NCBI GenBank assembly: GCA_949292025.1
Contig: CASEYC010000126.1
Location: forward strand, 1-45,262
DNA from: an uncultured Bacteroides sp.
Lineage (GTDB): Bacteria; Bacteroidota; Bacteroidia; Bacteroidales; Bacteroidaceae
Reading direction: 5' to 3'
DNA: 45,262 bases
Position numbers and translations under genes: made by a program. How positions within the stretch are numbered: position 1 is the first letter of the stretch; every line of letters starts with the position of its first letter. The notes beneath the pieces are model-generated. The model made no database searches and had not been told where the DNA came from. It saw only the letters and a list, made by a program, of their open reading frames with translations. Positions 26,720-35,290 of the stretch are shown piece by piece.

Positions 26720-27020
26720 AGCCAAACGCCTGGGGAAACATTATGCCTCCTTCGTGGATGATTATGCCCGCCTGCTCGAAGAACTTCATGCCAACCCCAC
26801 CCTCGGCACCGACCTGGGAGGAGGTTTGCGCAAAATCCGTATGCGCATTGCCTCGAAAGGACGGGGAAAGAGCGGCGGGGCAAGGGTCATATCTCTCAGC
26901 GTCATCCTCTCTGTGGAGGAGGCTGAGATTGATTTGCTTTATATTTATGATAAGACCGAACGAGACAGCATCTCCAAGGCAGAAATAGAAGAACTGCTGA
27001 AGAAAAACGGACTGAAATAA
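26679..27020 (+). CDS. RelE/ParE-family toxin-like protein
   Basis: The 113-residue basic protein fits the RelE/ParE fold family in size and pattern: an N-terminal strand and helices (IKPLPTFMREAKRLGKHYASFVDDYARLLEEL), then GTDLGGGLRKIRMRIASKGRGKSGGARVI split by a loop, and a final helix with YIYDKTERDSISKAEIEELL. The segment KGRGKSGGARVI is typical of the HigB/RelE group that cleaves mRNA or inhibits growth. Catalytic residues cannot be fixed without an alignment. It overlaps the antitoxin gene by 41 bases, so translation is coupled, and it appears intact. Confidence 0.82.
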   Translation: MKINIKPLPTFMREAKRLGKHYASFVDDYARLLEELHANPTLGTDLGGGLRKIRMRIASKGRGKSGGARVISLSVILSVEEAEIDLLYIYDKTERDSISKAEIEELLKKNGLK

Positions 27021-27061
27021 GAATTGCACGGACAAAACGTGCTTACTCCACATTTTTATAC

Positions 27062-27069
27062 TACCTTTG
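27062..27069 (+). promoter_or_regulatory. -7 box for the C1B peptidase gene
   Basis: TACCTTTG matches the consensus exactly and lies 37 bases before the ATG at 27106. A -33 TTTG is not evident. Confidence 0.65.
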
Positions 27070-27105
27070 CCCAAAAATCACTATTAAACACAATAAACTT
27101 ACCAA

Positions 27106-28293
27106 ATGATGAAAAAATCCGTACTTATCGCCGCGCTGGGCCTGATGTCCCTCTCCGCGGTTGCTCAAGACGCCCCGAAGAACGAGGGCTTCGTCTTCAC
27201 CACAGTGAAAGAAAACCCCATTACCAGCATCAAGGACCAGCACCGTTCGAGCACGTGCTGGAGCTTCTCCAGCCTCAGCTTCCTGGAGGCCGAACTGCTC
27301 CGCATGGGCAAGGGGACGTATGACTTCTCCGAGATGTTCGTCGTACACCACACGATGGTGGACCGCGCCGTCAACTACGTGCGCTACCACGGTGATGCTC
27401 CCTTCGGCCCCGGCGGCAGCTTCTACGACGTGATGTACTGCCTGAAGAACTACGGCCTGGTGCCGCAGGAAGCCATGCCCGGCATCATGTACGGCGACTC
27501 CCTGCCCGTGCACACCGAGCTGGACGCCGTGGCCACCGCCTACGTGCAGGCCATCGGCAAGGGCCGCTTCAGCAAGCTGACGCCCGTGTGGAAGAACGGC
27601 ATCAGCGCCATCTATGACACCTATCTGGGCAAGTATCCTGAAACCTTCACCTACGAGGGCAAGGAATACACCCCGAAGAGCTTCGGCGAATCGCTGGGCA
27701 TCAACCCGGACGACTATGTGTCGCTGACCTCGTACACGCACCATCCGTTCTACACGCAGTTCGCCATCGAAATCCAGGACAACTGGCGCAACGCCCTGTC
27801 CTACAACCTGCCGCTGGACGAGCTGATGGCCGTGATGGACAACGCCGTCAAGACGGGTTACACCTTTGCCTGGGGCAGCGACGTCAGCGAGCAGGGCTTC
27901 ACCCGCGACGGTGTGGCCGTGATGCCCGACGCAGCCCGCGCCTCCGAACTGTCCGGCAGCGACATGGCCCGCTGGACCGGCCTGACCGCCGCCGACAAGC
28001 GCAAGGAACTGACCTCGAAGCCCATGCCCGAAATGGAAATCACGCAGGAGATGCGCCAAACGGCCTTCGACAACTGGGAGACGACGGACGACCACGGCAT
28101 GGTGATCTTCGGCATCGCCAAGGACCAAAACGGCAAGGAATACTTCATGGTGAAGAACTCCTGGGGCTTGAGCGGCAAATACAACGGCATCTGGTATGCC
28201 TCGAAAGCCTTCGTGGCCTACAAGACGATGAACATCCTGGTGCACAAAGACGCCCTGCCCAAGGACATCAAGAAGAAACTGGGACTGAAGTAA
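27106..28293 (+). CDS. pepC: secreted C1B-family cysteine peptidase (aminopeptidase C / bleomycin hydrolase type)
   Basis: The 395-residue product has a signal peptide (MMKKSVLIAALGLMSLSAVAQ) followed by a papain-fold C1B peptidase. The catalytic set is visible: Q45 and C51 in DQHRSSTCWSF, H330 in DDHGMVIFG, and N351 in VKNSWG. PGGSFYDVMYCLKNYGLVP and FAWGSDVSEQGF are typical of the bleomycin hydrolase/PepC branch, which trims N-terminal residues from peptides. Classical PepC is cytoplasmic, whereas this one is exported, so it probably processes peptides in the periplasm. It is a single gene with its own promoter and a terminator. MM gives a one-codon start ambiguity. Confidence 0.92.
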   Translation: MMKKSVLIAALGLMSLSAVAQDAPKNEGFVFTTVKENPITSIKDQHRSSTCWSFSSLSFLEAELLRMGKGTYDFSEMFVVHHTMVDRAVNYVRYHGDAPFGPGGSFYDVMYCLKNYGLVPQEAMPGIMYGDSLPVHTELDAVATAYVQAIGKGRFSKLTPVWKNGISAIYDTYLGKYPETFTYEGKEYTPKSFGESLGINPDDYVSLTSYTHHPFYTQFAIEIQDNWRNALSYNLPLDELMAVMDNAVKTGYTFAWGSDVSEQGFTRDGVAVMPDAARASELSGSDMARWTGLTAADKRKELTSKPMPEMEITQEMRQTAFDNWETTDDHGMVIFGIAKDQNGKEYFMVKNSWGLSGKYNGIWYASKAFVAYKTMNILVHKDALPKDIKKKLGLK

Positions 28294-28317
28294 TACTGAG
28301 GAACAAGGATTAAAAGC

Positions 28318-28367
28318 CAGGGATTGGCAACGGCACAGAAAAGGCCGGCGCCAGTCCCTGATTTTTT
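28318..28367 (+). terminator. terminator after the C1B peptidase gene
   Basis: CAGGGATTGGC (28318-28328) pairs with GCCAGTCCCTG (28350-28360) with one G-T pair, inner CCGGC can add pairing, and ATTTTTT follows. It lies just before the end of the convergent permease gene. Confidence 0.82.
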
Positions 28368-28370
28368 ATG

Positions 28371-29492
28371 TCACGCATTGCTCTTTCGATAGCTGCACAC
28401 CGCCCACGCATTCAGCACCCCGGCAAAGCCGCAAAGCCAGCCGAACTGGGGCCACAAGTCTGCCAGGCTGCTGCCCTTGAGGTAGACCAGGCGCATCACC
28501 TGGGCAAAATACTGCACGGGGTTGACCGCCGTGAGCCGCTGCATCCACACGGGCATACTCTCTACCGGCGTGAACAGGCCGGAAGTGAGCATCATCAGGA
28601 TGAGGAAGAAGAACATGACAAACATGGCCTGCTGCATGGTGTGCGAGTAGTTGGAAACGACCATGCCGATGCCGCTGGTGACCAGCACATACACCGCCGT
28701 GAAGAGCAGGATAGTCCCCAGGCTGCCCACGGGCGCAATGCCGTGCACCGCCCACCCGAAAGCCATGCCGAAGCCCAGGGCAATGAAACCGATAACCCAG
28801 TTGGGCACCAGCTTGGAGAGGATGAGCAGCGAACGGGGCACGGGCGAGACGTTGAGCTGCTCGATGGTGCCCACCTCCTTCTCGCCCACCGTGTTGAGCG
28901 CGGTGAAGGCACAGCCGAGCAGCGTCAGCAGAATCACAATCAACCCGGGCACCATGAAGACCTTGTAGTCCAGCGTGGGGTTGAAGCGGTAGCGCACTTG
29001 CGTGCTGAACGCGGGTAGCCCGGAGGCCGACAGCATGACCGCCCCACCCATGTCCTCGCGCAACTCACGGCCAAAGTCCGCCACCACCGCCGAGAGGTAT
29101 TGCGTGCCCAGCCCGCCGCGGATGCCGTCCACCGAGTTGGCGGAAATCATCACCCGGGCCGCCCCCCCGTGCTGCAAGTCGCTTTCGAAGTCCGGCGGTA
29201 TCTCCAGTATCAGGTCCGCATCGCCCTTCTCCACCTCGTGCAGGGCTTCGCCATAGGCCGGGGCTGCAACAGCCAAGCGGAAATAGCCGGACTGGGCAGC
29301 CTTCTGCACCAGGCGGGCGGAAGACGTAGTGTGGTCGTGGTCCACGACGGCCAGTTTTACGTCGGCCACTTCCTGGTTCGTGACGTAGGGAAACACGACT
29401 ATCGTCATCAGCGGCAGCACGACAATCAGCTTCGACAAGAACTTGTTGCGAAGGATTTGCTTGAATTCTTTTTCCAACAGGTATTTCAACAT
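28371..29492 (-). CDS. ABC-2 type permease (second of pair)
   Basis: The 373-residue membrane protein has one N-terminal helix (KLIVVLPLMTIVVFPYV), a large extracytoplasmic domain of about 140 residues, and five or six C-terminal helices (GLIVILLTLLGCAFTALNTV, FIALGFGMAFGWAV and others). EKEVGTIEQLNVSPVPR is the conserved cytoplasmic motif of ABC-2 permeases of the YhhJ/YbhR group. With its partner it forms the channel of a drug or lipid exporter. It starts one base after the stop of the first permease gene and is the last gene of the efflux operon. Confidence 0.9.
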   Translation of the reverse strand: MLKYLLEKEFKQILRNKFLSKLIVVLPLMTIVVFPYVTNQEVADVKLAVVDHDHTTSSARLVQKAAQSGYFRLAVAAPAYGEALHEVEKGDADLILEIPPDFESDLQHGGAARVMISANSVDGIRGGLGTQYLSAVVADFGRELREDMGGAVMLSASGLPAFSTQVRYRFNPTLDYKVFMVPGLIVILLTLLGCAFTALNTVGEKEVGTIEQLNVSPVPRSLLILSKLVPNWVIGFIALGFGMAFGWAVHGIAPVGSLGTILLFTAVYVLVTSGIGMVVSNYSHTMQQAMFVMFFFLILMMLTSGLFTPVESMPVWMQRLTAVNPVQYFAQVMRLVYLKGSSLADLWPQFGWLCGFAGVLNAWAVCSYRKSNA

Positions 29493-29493
29493 A

Positions 29494-30597
29494 TCAACTC
29501 AATCTAACATGAAACTTCTTCAACGCCACCGCCGCCAGCACCACCGCCATCAGGGCAATGATGCCCAGCTCCTGGACGAAACAATCCACGCCCACGCCTT
29601 CTATCATAATCTTCCGCACGGCGGAGATGTACCAACGGGCGGGGATGAAGTCGGGTATCCAGCGCAGGGCGGCAGGCATACTCTCGATGGGGAATATCAG
29701 CCCGGAGAAGATGAGCGTGGGCATCATCAGCCCGATGCCAGAGACGAGCAACGCCGCCATCTGCGAACTGACCAGCGTGGATATCAGCAAGCCCAATGCC
29801 AAGGCCACCAGCACAAACAGCGCGGACACCACCGTCAGCCAGCACAGGCTGCCCCGGATGGGCACGCCCATCACCAGCACGGCCAGCAGGAGAATGGTGG
29901 CGATGTTGGCGGCGGAGAGCACGAAGTAGGGCGTCGCCTTGGCAAGGATGATTTGCAGGGGACGCATGGGTGAAGCCAGCAGCACTTCCATCGTGCCCGT
30001 CTCCTTCTCGCGGACAATGGCCACGCTGGTCATCATGGCGCAGATGAGCATCAGCACGACGCCCATCACGCCGGGCACGAAGTTGTAGGCGCTCTCCATC
30101 TGCGGGTTGTAGAGCATCCGGGTCTCCACGGCTATCTGCATGGGGACGCGGTGCTGTCCCATCAGTTCCGCCTGGCAGGAAGCCAGCACACCCTGGGCGT
30201 AGGCCGTCATCATGGAAGCCTGGTTGGGATCGGTGCCATCGGCAATGAGCTGGACGGCCGCCCCGCCGCGCAGCAGGTCGTCGGCAAAGTGTTCGCTGAA
30301 GACCAGCACCAGGCCGGCGTCGCCCTCCTGGAAGACACGGTGTATGTCGTCCGGCCCTTCCAGGTCTCTTACCACGGTGAAGTATGCGCTGGCCCGGAAA
30401 CGCTCGGCAATGCGCAGCGTCACGTCGTCCTTCGAAGGGTCGTAGAACGCCACCCGCGCGTCGTTCAGCTCCGTCTTGATGGCATAGCCCAGCAGGAGCA
30501 CGAGCATCAGGGGCATCCCCAGGAGGATGAGCAGCGTCCGCCGGTCGCGGAAGATTTGGCGGAACTCTTTGAGGACAAAGGAAAGGAACGGTTTCAT
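29494..30597 (-). CDS. ABC-2 type permease (first of pair)
   Basis: This 367-residue permease has the same layout as the gene after it: a cytoplasmic start (MKPFLSFVLKEFRQIFRDRR), helix LLILLGMPLMLVLLLGYAI, a large extracytoplasmic loop, and C-terminal helices. VREKETGTMEVLLASPMRP is the conserved motif of YhhJ/YbhS-type ABC-2 permeases. The start at 30597 overlaps the upstream ATPase stop as ATGA; a longer frame reaching 30729 would run through the ATPase gene and lacks a sensible N-terminus. It probably forms a heterodimer with the following permease. Confidence 0.9.
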   Translation of the reverse strand: MKPFLSFVLKEFRQIFRDRRTLLILLGMPLMLVLLLGYAIKTELNDARVAFYDPSKDDVTLRIAERFRASAYFTVVRDLEGPDDIHRVFQEGDAGLVLVFSEHFADDLLRGGAAVQLIADGTDPNQASMMTAYAQGVLASCQAELMGQHRVPMQIAVETRMLYNPQMESAYNFVPGVMGVVLMLICAMMTSVAIVREKETGTMEVLLASPMRPLQIILAKATPYFVLSAANIATILLLAVLVMGVPIRGSLCWLTVVSALFVLVALALGLLISTLVSSQMAALLVSGIGLMMPTLIFSGLIFPIESMPAALRWIPDFIPARWYISAVRKIMIEGVGVDCFVQELGIIALMAVVLAAVALKKFHVRLS

Positions 30598-31343
30598 GGC
30601 CGCGTGGCCCTCCTTGCCAGTTGTTGGAACACGTCGTCCATGCTCTCCGCCCGGTATTGCGCACGGAGGTTCTTCGGCGAGTCCAAGGCTTCGATGCGTC
30701 CGTCCACCATGATGGAGACTCGGTCGCAATATTCGGCCTCGTCCATGTAGTGCGTGGTGACGAAGACGGTGATGCCCCGGTCGGCGGCGCGGTAGATAAG
30801 CTCCCAGAAGCGTCGGCGGGTCACGGGGTCCACGCCCCCCGTAGGCTCATCGAGGAAGACGACCCTCGGCTCGTGGAAGATGGAGACTGAGAAAGCCAGC
30901 TTCTGCTTCCAGCCCAAGGGAAGAGCGCGGACCAGCGTGTTGCGCTCGGCCTCGAAGCCCAGTTCGCGGAGCATCTCGTCGGTCTTGCGGGCAATGTCCC
31001 GCTCCTTCAGGCCGTAGATGCCGCCGAAGAGGCGCAGGTTCTCCCACACCTTCAAGTCCTCGTAGAGGGAGAACTTTTGGCTCATGTAACCGATGTGCCG
31101 CTTCACCTGTTCGGACTGGGCGGCGATGTCGAAGCCCGCCACCATGCCCGTGCCTGACGTGGGCTTGCTCAGCCCGCACAGCATCCGCATGGCAGTGGTC
31201 TTTCCCGCCCCGTTGGCGCCGAGGAAGCCGAATATCTCGCCCGGACGCACCGAGAAGGAGATGTGGTCCACGGCGGTGAAGGTGCCGAAGCGTTTGGTCA
31301 GCCCTTCCACGGCTATTACCTTATTATATACGTCCTTGTTCAT
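30594..31343 (-). CDS. ABC transporter ATPase with degenerate signature motif
   Basis: The 249-residue ATPase shows Walker A GANGAGKTT, the Q-loop region YMSQKFSLYEDL, Walker B VVFLDEP and the H-loop VTTHYMDEAE. The ABC signature, normally LSGGQ, reads LPLGWKQ, as in some ATPases of the YbhF/RbbA group. It overlaps the preceding ATPase gene by 20 bases and the following permease gene by 4, so the operon is tightly coupled. It likely pairs with the other ATPase, giving a dimer with one standard and one altered site. Confidence 0.93.
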   Translation of the reverse strand: MNKDVYNKVIAVEGLTKRFGTFTAVDHISFSVRPGEIFGFLGANGAGKTTAMRMLCGLSKPTSGTGMVAGFDIAAQSEQVKRHIGYMSQKFSLYEDLKVWENLRLFGGIYGLKERDIARKTDEMLRELGFEAERNTLVRALPLGWKQKLAFSVSIFHEPRVVFLDEPTGGVDPVTRRRFWELIYRAADRGITVFVTTHYMDEAEYCDRVSIMVDGRIEALDSPKNLRAQYRAESMDDVFQQLARRATRP

Positions 31344-32250
31344 CGTGCTTGTTCATTAAGGACATGAAACAATCTTCTATCGTGGCAGCTATGGGGCGGA
31401 CGCCGACGTCCCGGTGCCCCCTGCCTTCCAGGTAAGCGGCCACGTCTTCGGGACGCACCTCCTCGCGCACCGTGGCGTGGCAGCAAGCGCCGAAGGAAAA
31501 CGAAGCCTTGACCAAGGGACACGCCCGGAGGTCGGCGAGCAAGGCGTGCATCCGGGCTGCCTGCACGGCAAAGAGCGGGTCAGGATAACGTGCCACGATG
31601 CCCTGCGGCGTGTCTACCTCCAGGAAGCGGCCACCCTGGATGAGGGCGATGCGGTCGCAGAGGTTTGCCTCGTCCATGTAGGGCGTGGAGACGAGGATGG
31701 TGATGCCCTGCTCCCTGAGGCGGAGCAGCATCCCCCAGAACTCCTTGCGCGAGACGGGGTCCACGCCCGTAGTGGGTTCGTCCAGGAAGAGCACTTCGGG
31801 CTTGTGGATGAGGGCGCAGCTCAGGGCCAGCTTCTGCTTCATGCCGCCGGAGAGCTTCCCCGCCAAGCGGTGCTTGAAAGGCTCTATCTGCCGGTAGATG
31901 TCCGCTATCAAGTGGTAGTTCTCGCGGATGGTGGTGCCGAAGACGGTGGCAAAGAACTGCAGGTTCTCCTCCACGGTGAGGTCCTGGTAGAGGGAGAACT
32001 TGCCGGGCATGTAGCCGATGCGCCGGCGGATGGCGCGATAGTCCCGCACCACGTCCCGCCCACCGACGGTAGCCGTGCCCTCGTCCGGCAGCATCAGGGT
32101 GGCGAGGATGCGGAAGAGGGTGGTCTTCCCCGCCCCGTCCGGCCCGATGATGCCGTAGAGTTCGCCCGGCTCCACGGTGAAGGTCAAGCCGTCCAATGCC
32201 TGCACGTTGCCGTAGGCTTTACGGAGTGAGTTTGCCGCTACTGCTTTCAT
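31324..32250 (-). CDS. ABC transporter ATPase with canonical motifs
   Basis: This 308-residue ATPase has Walker A GPDGAGKTT, signature LSGGMKQKLALSCAL, Walker B VLFLDEPTTGVDPVS and H-loop VSTPYMDEA (Pro before Tyr where His is common, seen as STPYMDE). A C-terminal extension of about 70 residues follows. In E. coli YbhF and RbbA two such ATPase halves are fused; here they are separate overlapping genes. Its start overlaps the hlyD stop as ATGA. The switch histidine appears replaced by proline (STPY against TTHY in the other subunit), which may impair hydrolysis at one site. Confidence 0.93.
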   Translation of the reverse strand: MKAVAANSLRKAYGNVQALDGLTFTVEPGELYGIIGPDGAGKTTLFRILATLMLPDEGTATVGGRDVVRDYRAIRRRIGYMPGKFSLYQDLTVEENLQFFATVFGTTIRENYHLIADIYRQIEPFKHRLAGKLSGGMKQKLALSCALIHKPEVLFLDEPTTGVDPVSRKEFWGMLLRLREQGITILVSTPYMDEANLCDRIALIQGGRFLEVDTPQGIVARYPDPLFAVQAARMHALLADLRACPLVKASFSFGACCHATVREEVRPEDVAAYLEGRGHRDVGVRPIAATIEDCFMSLMNKHDEQGRI

Positions 32251-33149
32251 TCTCCATTCAGTTTGAGTTCCCCGTACATGCCCCGCTTGATATAGCCGTC
32301 GTTCTTCACCGCCACCTTGACGGCATAGACCAGGTTGGCCCGCTCATCGCGCGTCTGGATGGTCTTGGGGGTGAACTCGGCCTGGTCGGATATCCAGGTG
32401 ACAGTGCCGGGATACTCGCGCCGGTCCTCCTCGCCCATGTCGGCAAAGACGCGGACGGACTGGCCTATCTTCAGCGTGGTGAGTTGCGGGGCGGTGATGT
32501 AGGCGCGGAGATACATCTTCTCCAGGTTGCCCACCTTGAAGAGGGCGCGGCCCTGGGCGGCCAGCTCGCCCGGCTCGGCATACTTGGCCAGGACGGTGCC
32601 CGTGGCGGGGCTGGTGATGACGCACTTGCGTATCCGGTCTTCCACCTGGGCTATCTGCGCTTCCAGCATCCGCACCTGCCCGCCCACGCTCCGGTTGCCC
32701 TTCTCCAGGGTCTCGGTCTGTGCGGCCAGTTGTTTCTCCAATACGGCCAGGCGGGCATTGATGTCGTCCAGTTGCTTGCGGTTGGCGGCGTTGGCCTGCA
32801 AGAGGTTTTCATACCGTTTCTGCTCCCGCCTCTGGGTGGCAATCTGCTCGCGCAAGGAGGCAATCTGGCGGTTCACGTCATAGCGGCGGCTGTCCGTGGC
32901 CTGGAGGCTGCCCAGCAGTTCCTCGCGCTTCAGGCTTAGCTGGAGGGTGTCGATGTAGCCCACGGCCTGACCCGCCTGGAGGGTCTGGCCTTCGCGGAGG
33001 TCGAATAGCTTGATTTCGCCCGCACCTTGGGCGGAGACGGTGATTTCGGTGGTCTCGAAGACGCCCGTGGCGTCGAAGCCGGAGTCTCCTCCCCGGCACG
33101 AAGCCAGTAGGAGAGCGGCGCTCAGGGCATAAAAGATAGTTTTCATCAT
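32247..33149 (-). CDS. HlyD-family periplasmic adaptor, lipoprotein
   Basis: The 300-residue product carries a lipobox (LLLASC, Cys near residue 18), so it is anchored to the membrane. The fold is that of membrane fusion proteins: a lipoyl half-motif (GEIKLFDLREGQTLQAGQAVGYID), a long coiled coil (about residues 70-165, rich in Q, R, L and E), the second lipoyl half (CVITSPATGTVLAKYAEPGELAAQG, seen as SPATGTVLAKYAEPGE), and a beta-barrel domain. It bridges the inner-membrane ABC exporter and TolC. YbhG/YhiI of E. coli have the same position in their operons. It follows tolC after a gap filled by a repeat element. Confidence 0.92.
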   Translation of the reverse strand: MMKTIFYALSAALLLASCRGGDSGFDATGVFETTEITVSAQGAGEIKLFDLREGQTLQAGQAVGYIDTLQLSLKREELLGSLQATDSRRYDVNRQIASLREQIATQRREQKRYENLLQANAANRKQLDDINARLAVLEKQLAAQTETLEKGNRSVGGQVRMLEAQIAQVEDRIRKCVITSPATGTVLAKYAEPGELAAQGRALFKVGNLEKMYLRAYITAPQLTTLKIGQSVRVFADMGEEDRREYPGTVTWISDQAEFTPKTIQTRDERANLVYAVKVAVKNDGYIKRGMYGELKLNGE

Positions 33150-33177
33150 AGTTGTATTAGTGGATGTTTATGGGTGA

Positions 33178-33289
33178 TATTTGGCGCGGATTACGCGGAT
33201 TTCACGGATTAAGTCTTATCATAAAGTTATGAATGCCAAGTGTTTCACAAATAATATATCCGTGAAATCCGCGTAATCCGCGCCTAAAT
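33178..33289. repeat. inverted repeat of 9-nt modules, copy 3
   Basis: Left arm 33178-33211 reads ATTTGGC then GCGGATTAC, GCGGATTTC, ACGGATTA; right arm 33256-33289 holds TATCCGTGA, AATCCGCGT, AATCCGCGC then CTAAAT. Arms match nearly perfectly apart from one small indel and are 44 bases apart. It fills the gap between tolC and hlyD. Confidence 0.9.
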
Positions 33290-33299
33290 TAAATTCTGT

Positions 33300-34574
33300 T
33301 TATTCCTCATTCGTCGCATACTTCCGTCCATAAACCGCCAGCAGCATCTCCAGTTCGTGCTGGGCTTTGGCGAGGATTGCCGCCTGCTCGGCGTGGATGT
33401 CGCGCGTCAGGTCGGTACCGCTGAGGGTGCCGTTGGCCATCTTCGCTTCGGAGGCCTGGCGCACGGAGCGGCGCAGGGCGATGATTTCGTCGTCATACTT
33501 CAGTTGCTCCACGTAGCGGTCGATGGTGGCATTGTGTTGCTCCACCTCAAGAGCGGTGTTGAACAGGAAGGTCTCACGTTGTGCCTCCACGGATTGGATG
33601 CCGGTCCGTATCTTCAGGCGGTCGTTCTTCTTCGTCCAGAAGTTGCTGATGTTCCACGAAAGGCGCACGCCGGCCAGGCCGTAAAGCTGGAATTTGTTCT
33701 CGAACATGTCCAACCCCGGCTTGCCATACCCGCCCGTGGCGAAAAGCGAAAGGCGGGGCATCAGTCCGGCGGTAATGCCGGTGTCCTGCGCACGGAGATT
33801 ACGGATTTGCGCCTCAAAGAGGGCTAACTCCGGGCGTTGGTTCCGCGAAACATTGGGGCGGTCTCCGCGAGGCTTTTCCAGCGTCACGCCTTCGCGAAGC
33901 TCCTGCCCGATGAAGCGGGAGAGCATCGCCACATAGGCGCGGCGGGCGTGGCGGAGCTGCACCTCGTCCTGCCGGGCTTTGAGCAGCTCGACGCGGAGGG
34001 CATCGTAATCCGCCTGGTTGGCTATGCCATTATTGATATAGGAAGCCACTTGGTCGAGGTGACGCCGTAGCTCGTCCTGCAACACCCGGCTCTGGCGGAG
34101 GCGGGCATCGCTCAGGAGGATGCCGAAGTAGAGCTGGTTCACCCGGTCGCGCAAGGCGTAGAGGCTGACGTCCAGGTCGCGTTGCTCCACCTCGGCCTGC
34201 GTGCGGATGGAGCTGCGCCGCGAGCGGATGGCTCCACCGTCCCAAATCGTCTGGCTGAGCGAGAGTTCCGCCTTGTACTGGTCTTGGCTCAACGTGGGTA
34301 TCTCCACGCCCGTGAAGCCAAGGGCGTCCAGGTCGATGGGGATACGGGTCACGTCGCTCTGATACGTGGCCTGCGCCGAGAAGGCCAGTTGGGGCAGGTA
34401 GCCACGCGCGGCGTTCTCCAGGTTATACTCCCGCGTCTTCTCTATCAGGCCGTATTGCCGGATGAGGGGGTAGTTGGCCCGCGCCTGGCGGTAGCACTCC
34501 TCCAAGGTGAGTTGCGCCCCGGCGGGAAGCCATGCGCCGAGGAACAGGATGATAAGGAAGGTCTTGGTTCTCAT
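33300..34574 (-). CDS. TolC-family outer-membrane efflux protein
   Basis: The 424-residue product has a signal peptide (ending near PAGAQ, residue 20) and the TolC pattern of two long helical repeats with short strand segments. LTLEECYRQARANYPLI opens the first repeat, and a long heptad-rich stretch RDRVNQLYFGILLSDARL follows; the second repeat contains GLMPRLSLFATGGYG and ALEVEQHNATIDRYVEQL. It would form the outer-membrane exit duct for the ABC exporter encoded downstream. It is the first gene of the operon and its promoter overlaps a palindrome shared with the tetR promoter. Confidence 0.92.
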   Translation of the reverse strand: MRTKTFLIILFLGAWLPAGAQLTLEECYRQARANYPLIRQYGLIEKTREYNLENAARGYLPQLAFSAQATYQSDVTRIPIDLDALGFTGVEIPTLSQDQYKAELSLSQTIWDGGAIRSRRSSIRTQAEVEQRDLDVSLYALRDRVNQLYFGILLSDARLRQSRVLQDELRRHLDQVASYINNGIANQADYDALRVELLKARQDEVQLRHARRAYVAMLSRFIGQELREGVTLEKPRGDRPNVSRNQRPELALFEAQIRNLRAQDTGITAGLMPRLSLFATGGYGKPGLDMFENKFQLYGLAGVRLSWNISNFWTKKNDRLKIRTGIQSVEAQRETFLFNTALEVEQHNATIDRYVEQLKYDDEIIALRRSVRQASEAKMANGTLSGTDLTRDIHAEQAAILAKAQHELEMLLAVYGRKYATNEE

Positions 34575-34607
34575 TGTTTATCGGATTAAAGCGTGATTGT
34601 CATCGTT

Positions 34608-34635
34608 GTTCGACAGTCCTGTCGATGCAGGGGTA
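34608..34635 (-). promoter_or_regulatory. tolC promoter -7 box overlapping a TetR operator
   Basis: The perfect palindrome TCGACAG-TC-CTGTCGA (34610-34625) is followed by TGCA and, on the minus strand, directly preceded by TACCCCTG (34628-34635) in the -7 position. The same layout occurs at the tetR promoter (35293-35318). A repressor bound here would cover the transcription start. Confidence 0.85.
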
Positions 34636-34645
34636 AAAAAACAAG

Positions 34646-35266
34646 TCAAGGCCGCAAAGCCTCCATCATCAATTGCATGTTATGCTCCCGGTAAGTCTCC
34701 TGAAGGCGCTCCACAATGCCCTTGTCCAACTCGTGCACGTCGCGGCAAATGGAGATGGCGGAAAGGGACGAGGCATCGATGGTGACCAGCAACATCATGA
34801 AGTCCATAAAGGAAATGGGGCGTACGGCACCCTTGGCAATCTCGGCCTCCAGCAGCTCTTTCATGCGGGCCAACTGGCGGGGCACGGCCTTCTCCAGCAC
34901 TTCCAGGAACATTTCCCGGTTCTTCTTGTTGGCCAGGATTTCCGTCAGGACAAAGTAAGGCATCTTGGGATTCTGCGACCAGAAGTAACGGTCGCGGGCA
35001 TCGCGCAGACGGCGCAGCACTTCCTCGAACGACAGGGCTTCATTGAACAAATCTTCGTAGGCGGGAAGCATCACCTGCACCTTCTTCATAAAGATGATCA
35101 GGAAAAGGTTCTCCTTGCTCCGGTAATAGTAGTGCAGCATGGAGTGCGCCACCCCTGCCCTGCGGGCAATGGAGAGCATCTTGGTGTTGGCATAGCCCTT
35201 CTCCAGGAACTCGGCCTCGGCGGCTTCGAGGATGGCTTTCTCGGTGTTCTGTTCGTTGTTCTTCAT
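34646..35266 (-). CDS. TetR/AcrR-family repressor of the efflux operon
   Basis: The 206-residue product begins MKNNEQNTEKAILEAAEAEF and has the family's N-terminal helix-turn-helix: FLEKGYANTKMLSIARRAGV, then AHSMLHYYYRSKENLFLII. The rest is a helical ligand-binding domain. It lies directly upstream of and in the same direction as the efflux genes. Matching palindromes at its own promoter and at tolC make it the likely repressor of both, released by an exported or toxic compound (inference). The ATG at 35266 was chosen since the in-frame upstream start at 35299 falls inside the operator and at the transcription start. E. coli CecR (YbiH) next to ybhGFSR is a parallel. Confidence 0.92.
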   Translation of the reverse strand: MKNNEQNTEKAILEAAEAEFLEKGYANTKMLSIARRAGVAHSMLHYYYRSKENLFLIIFMKKVQVMLPAYEDLFNEALSFEEVLRRLRDARDRYFWSQNPKMPYFVLTEILANKKNREMFLEVLEKAVPRQLARMKELLEAEIAKGAVRPISFMDFMMLLVTIDASSLSAISICRDVHELDKGIVERLQETYREHNMQLMMEALRP

Positions 35267-35290
35267 CACTTTACGTGCTTCGTCAATAGT

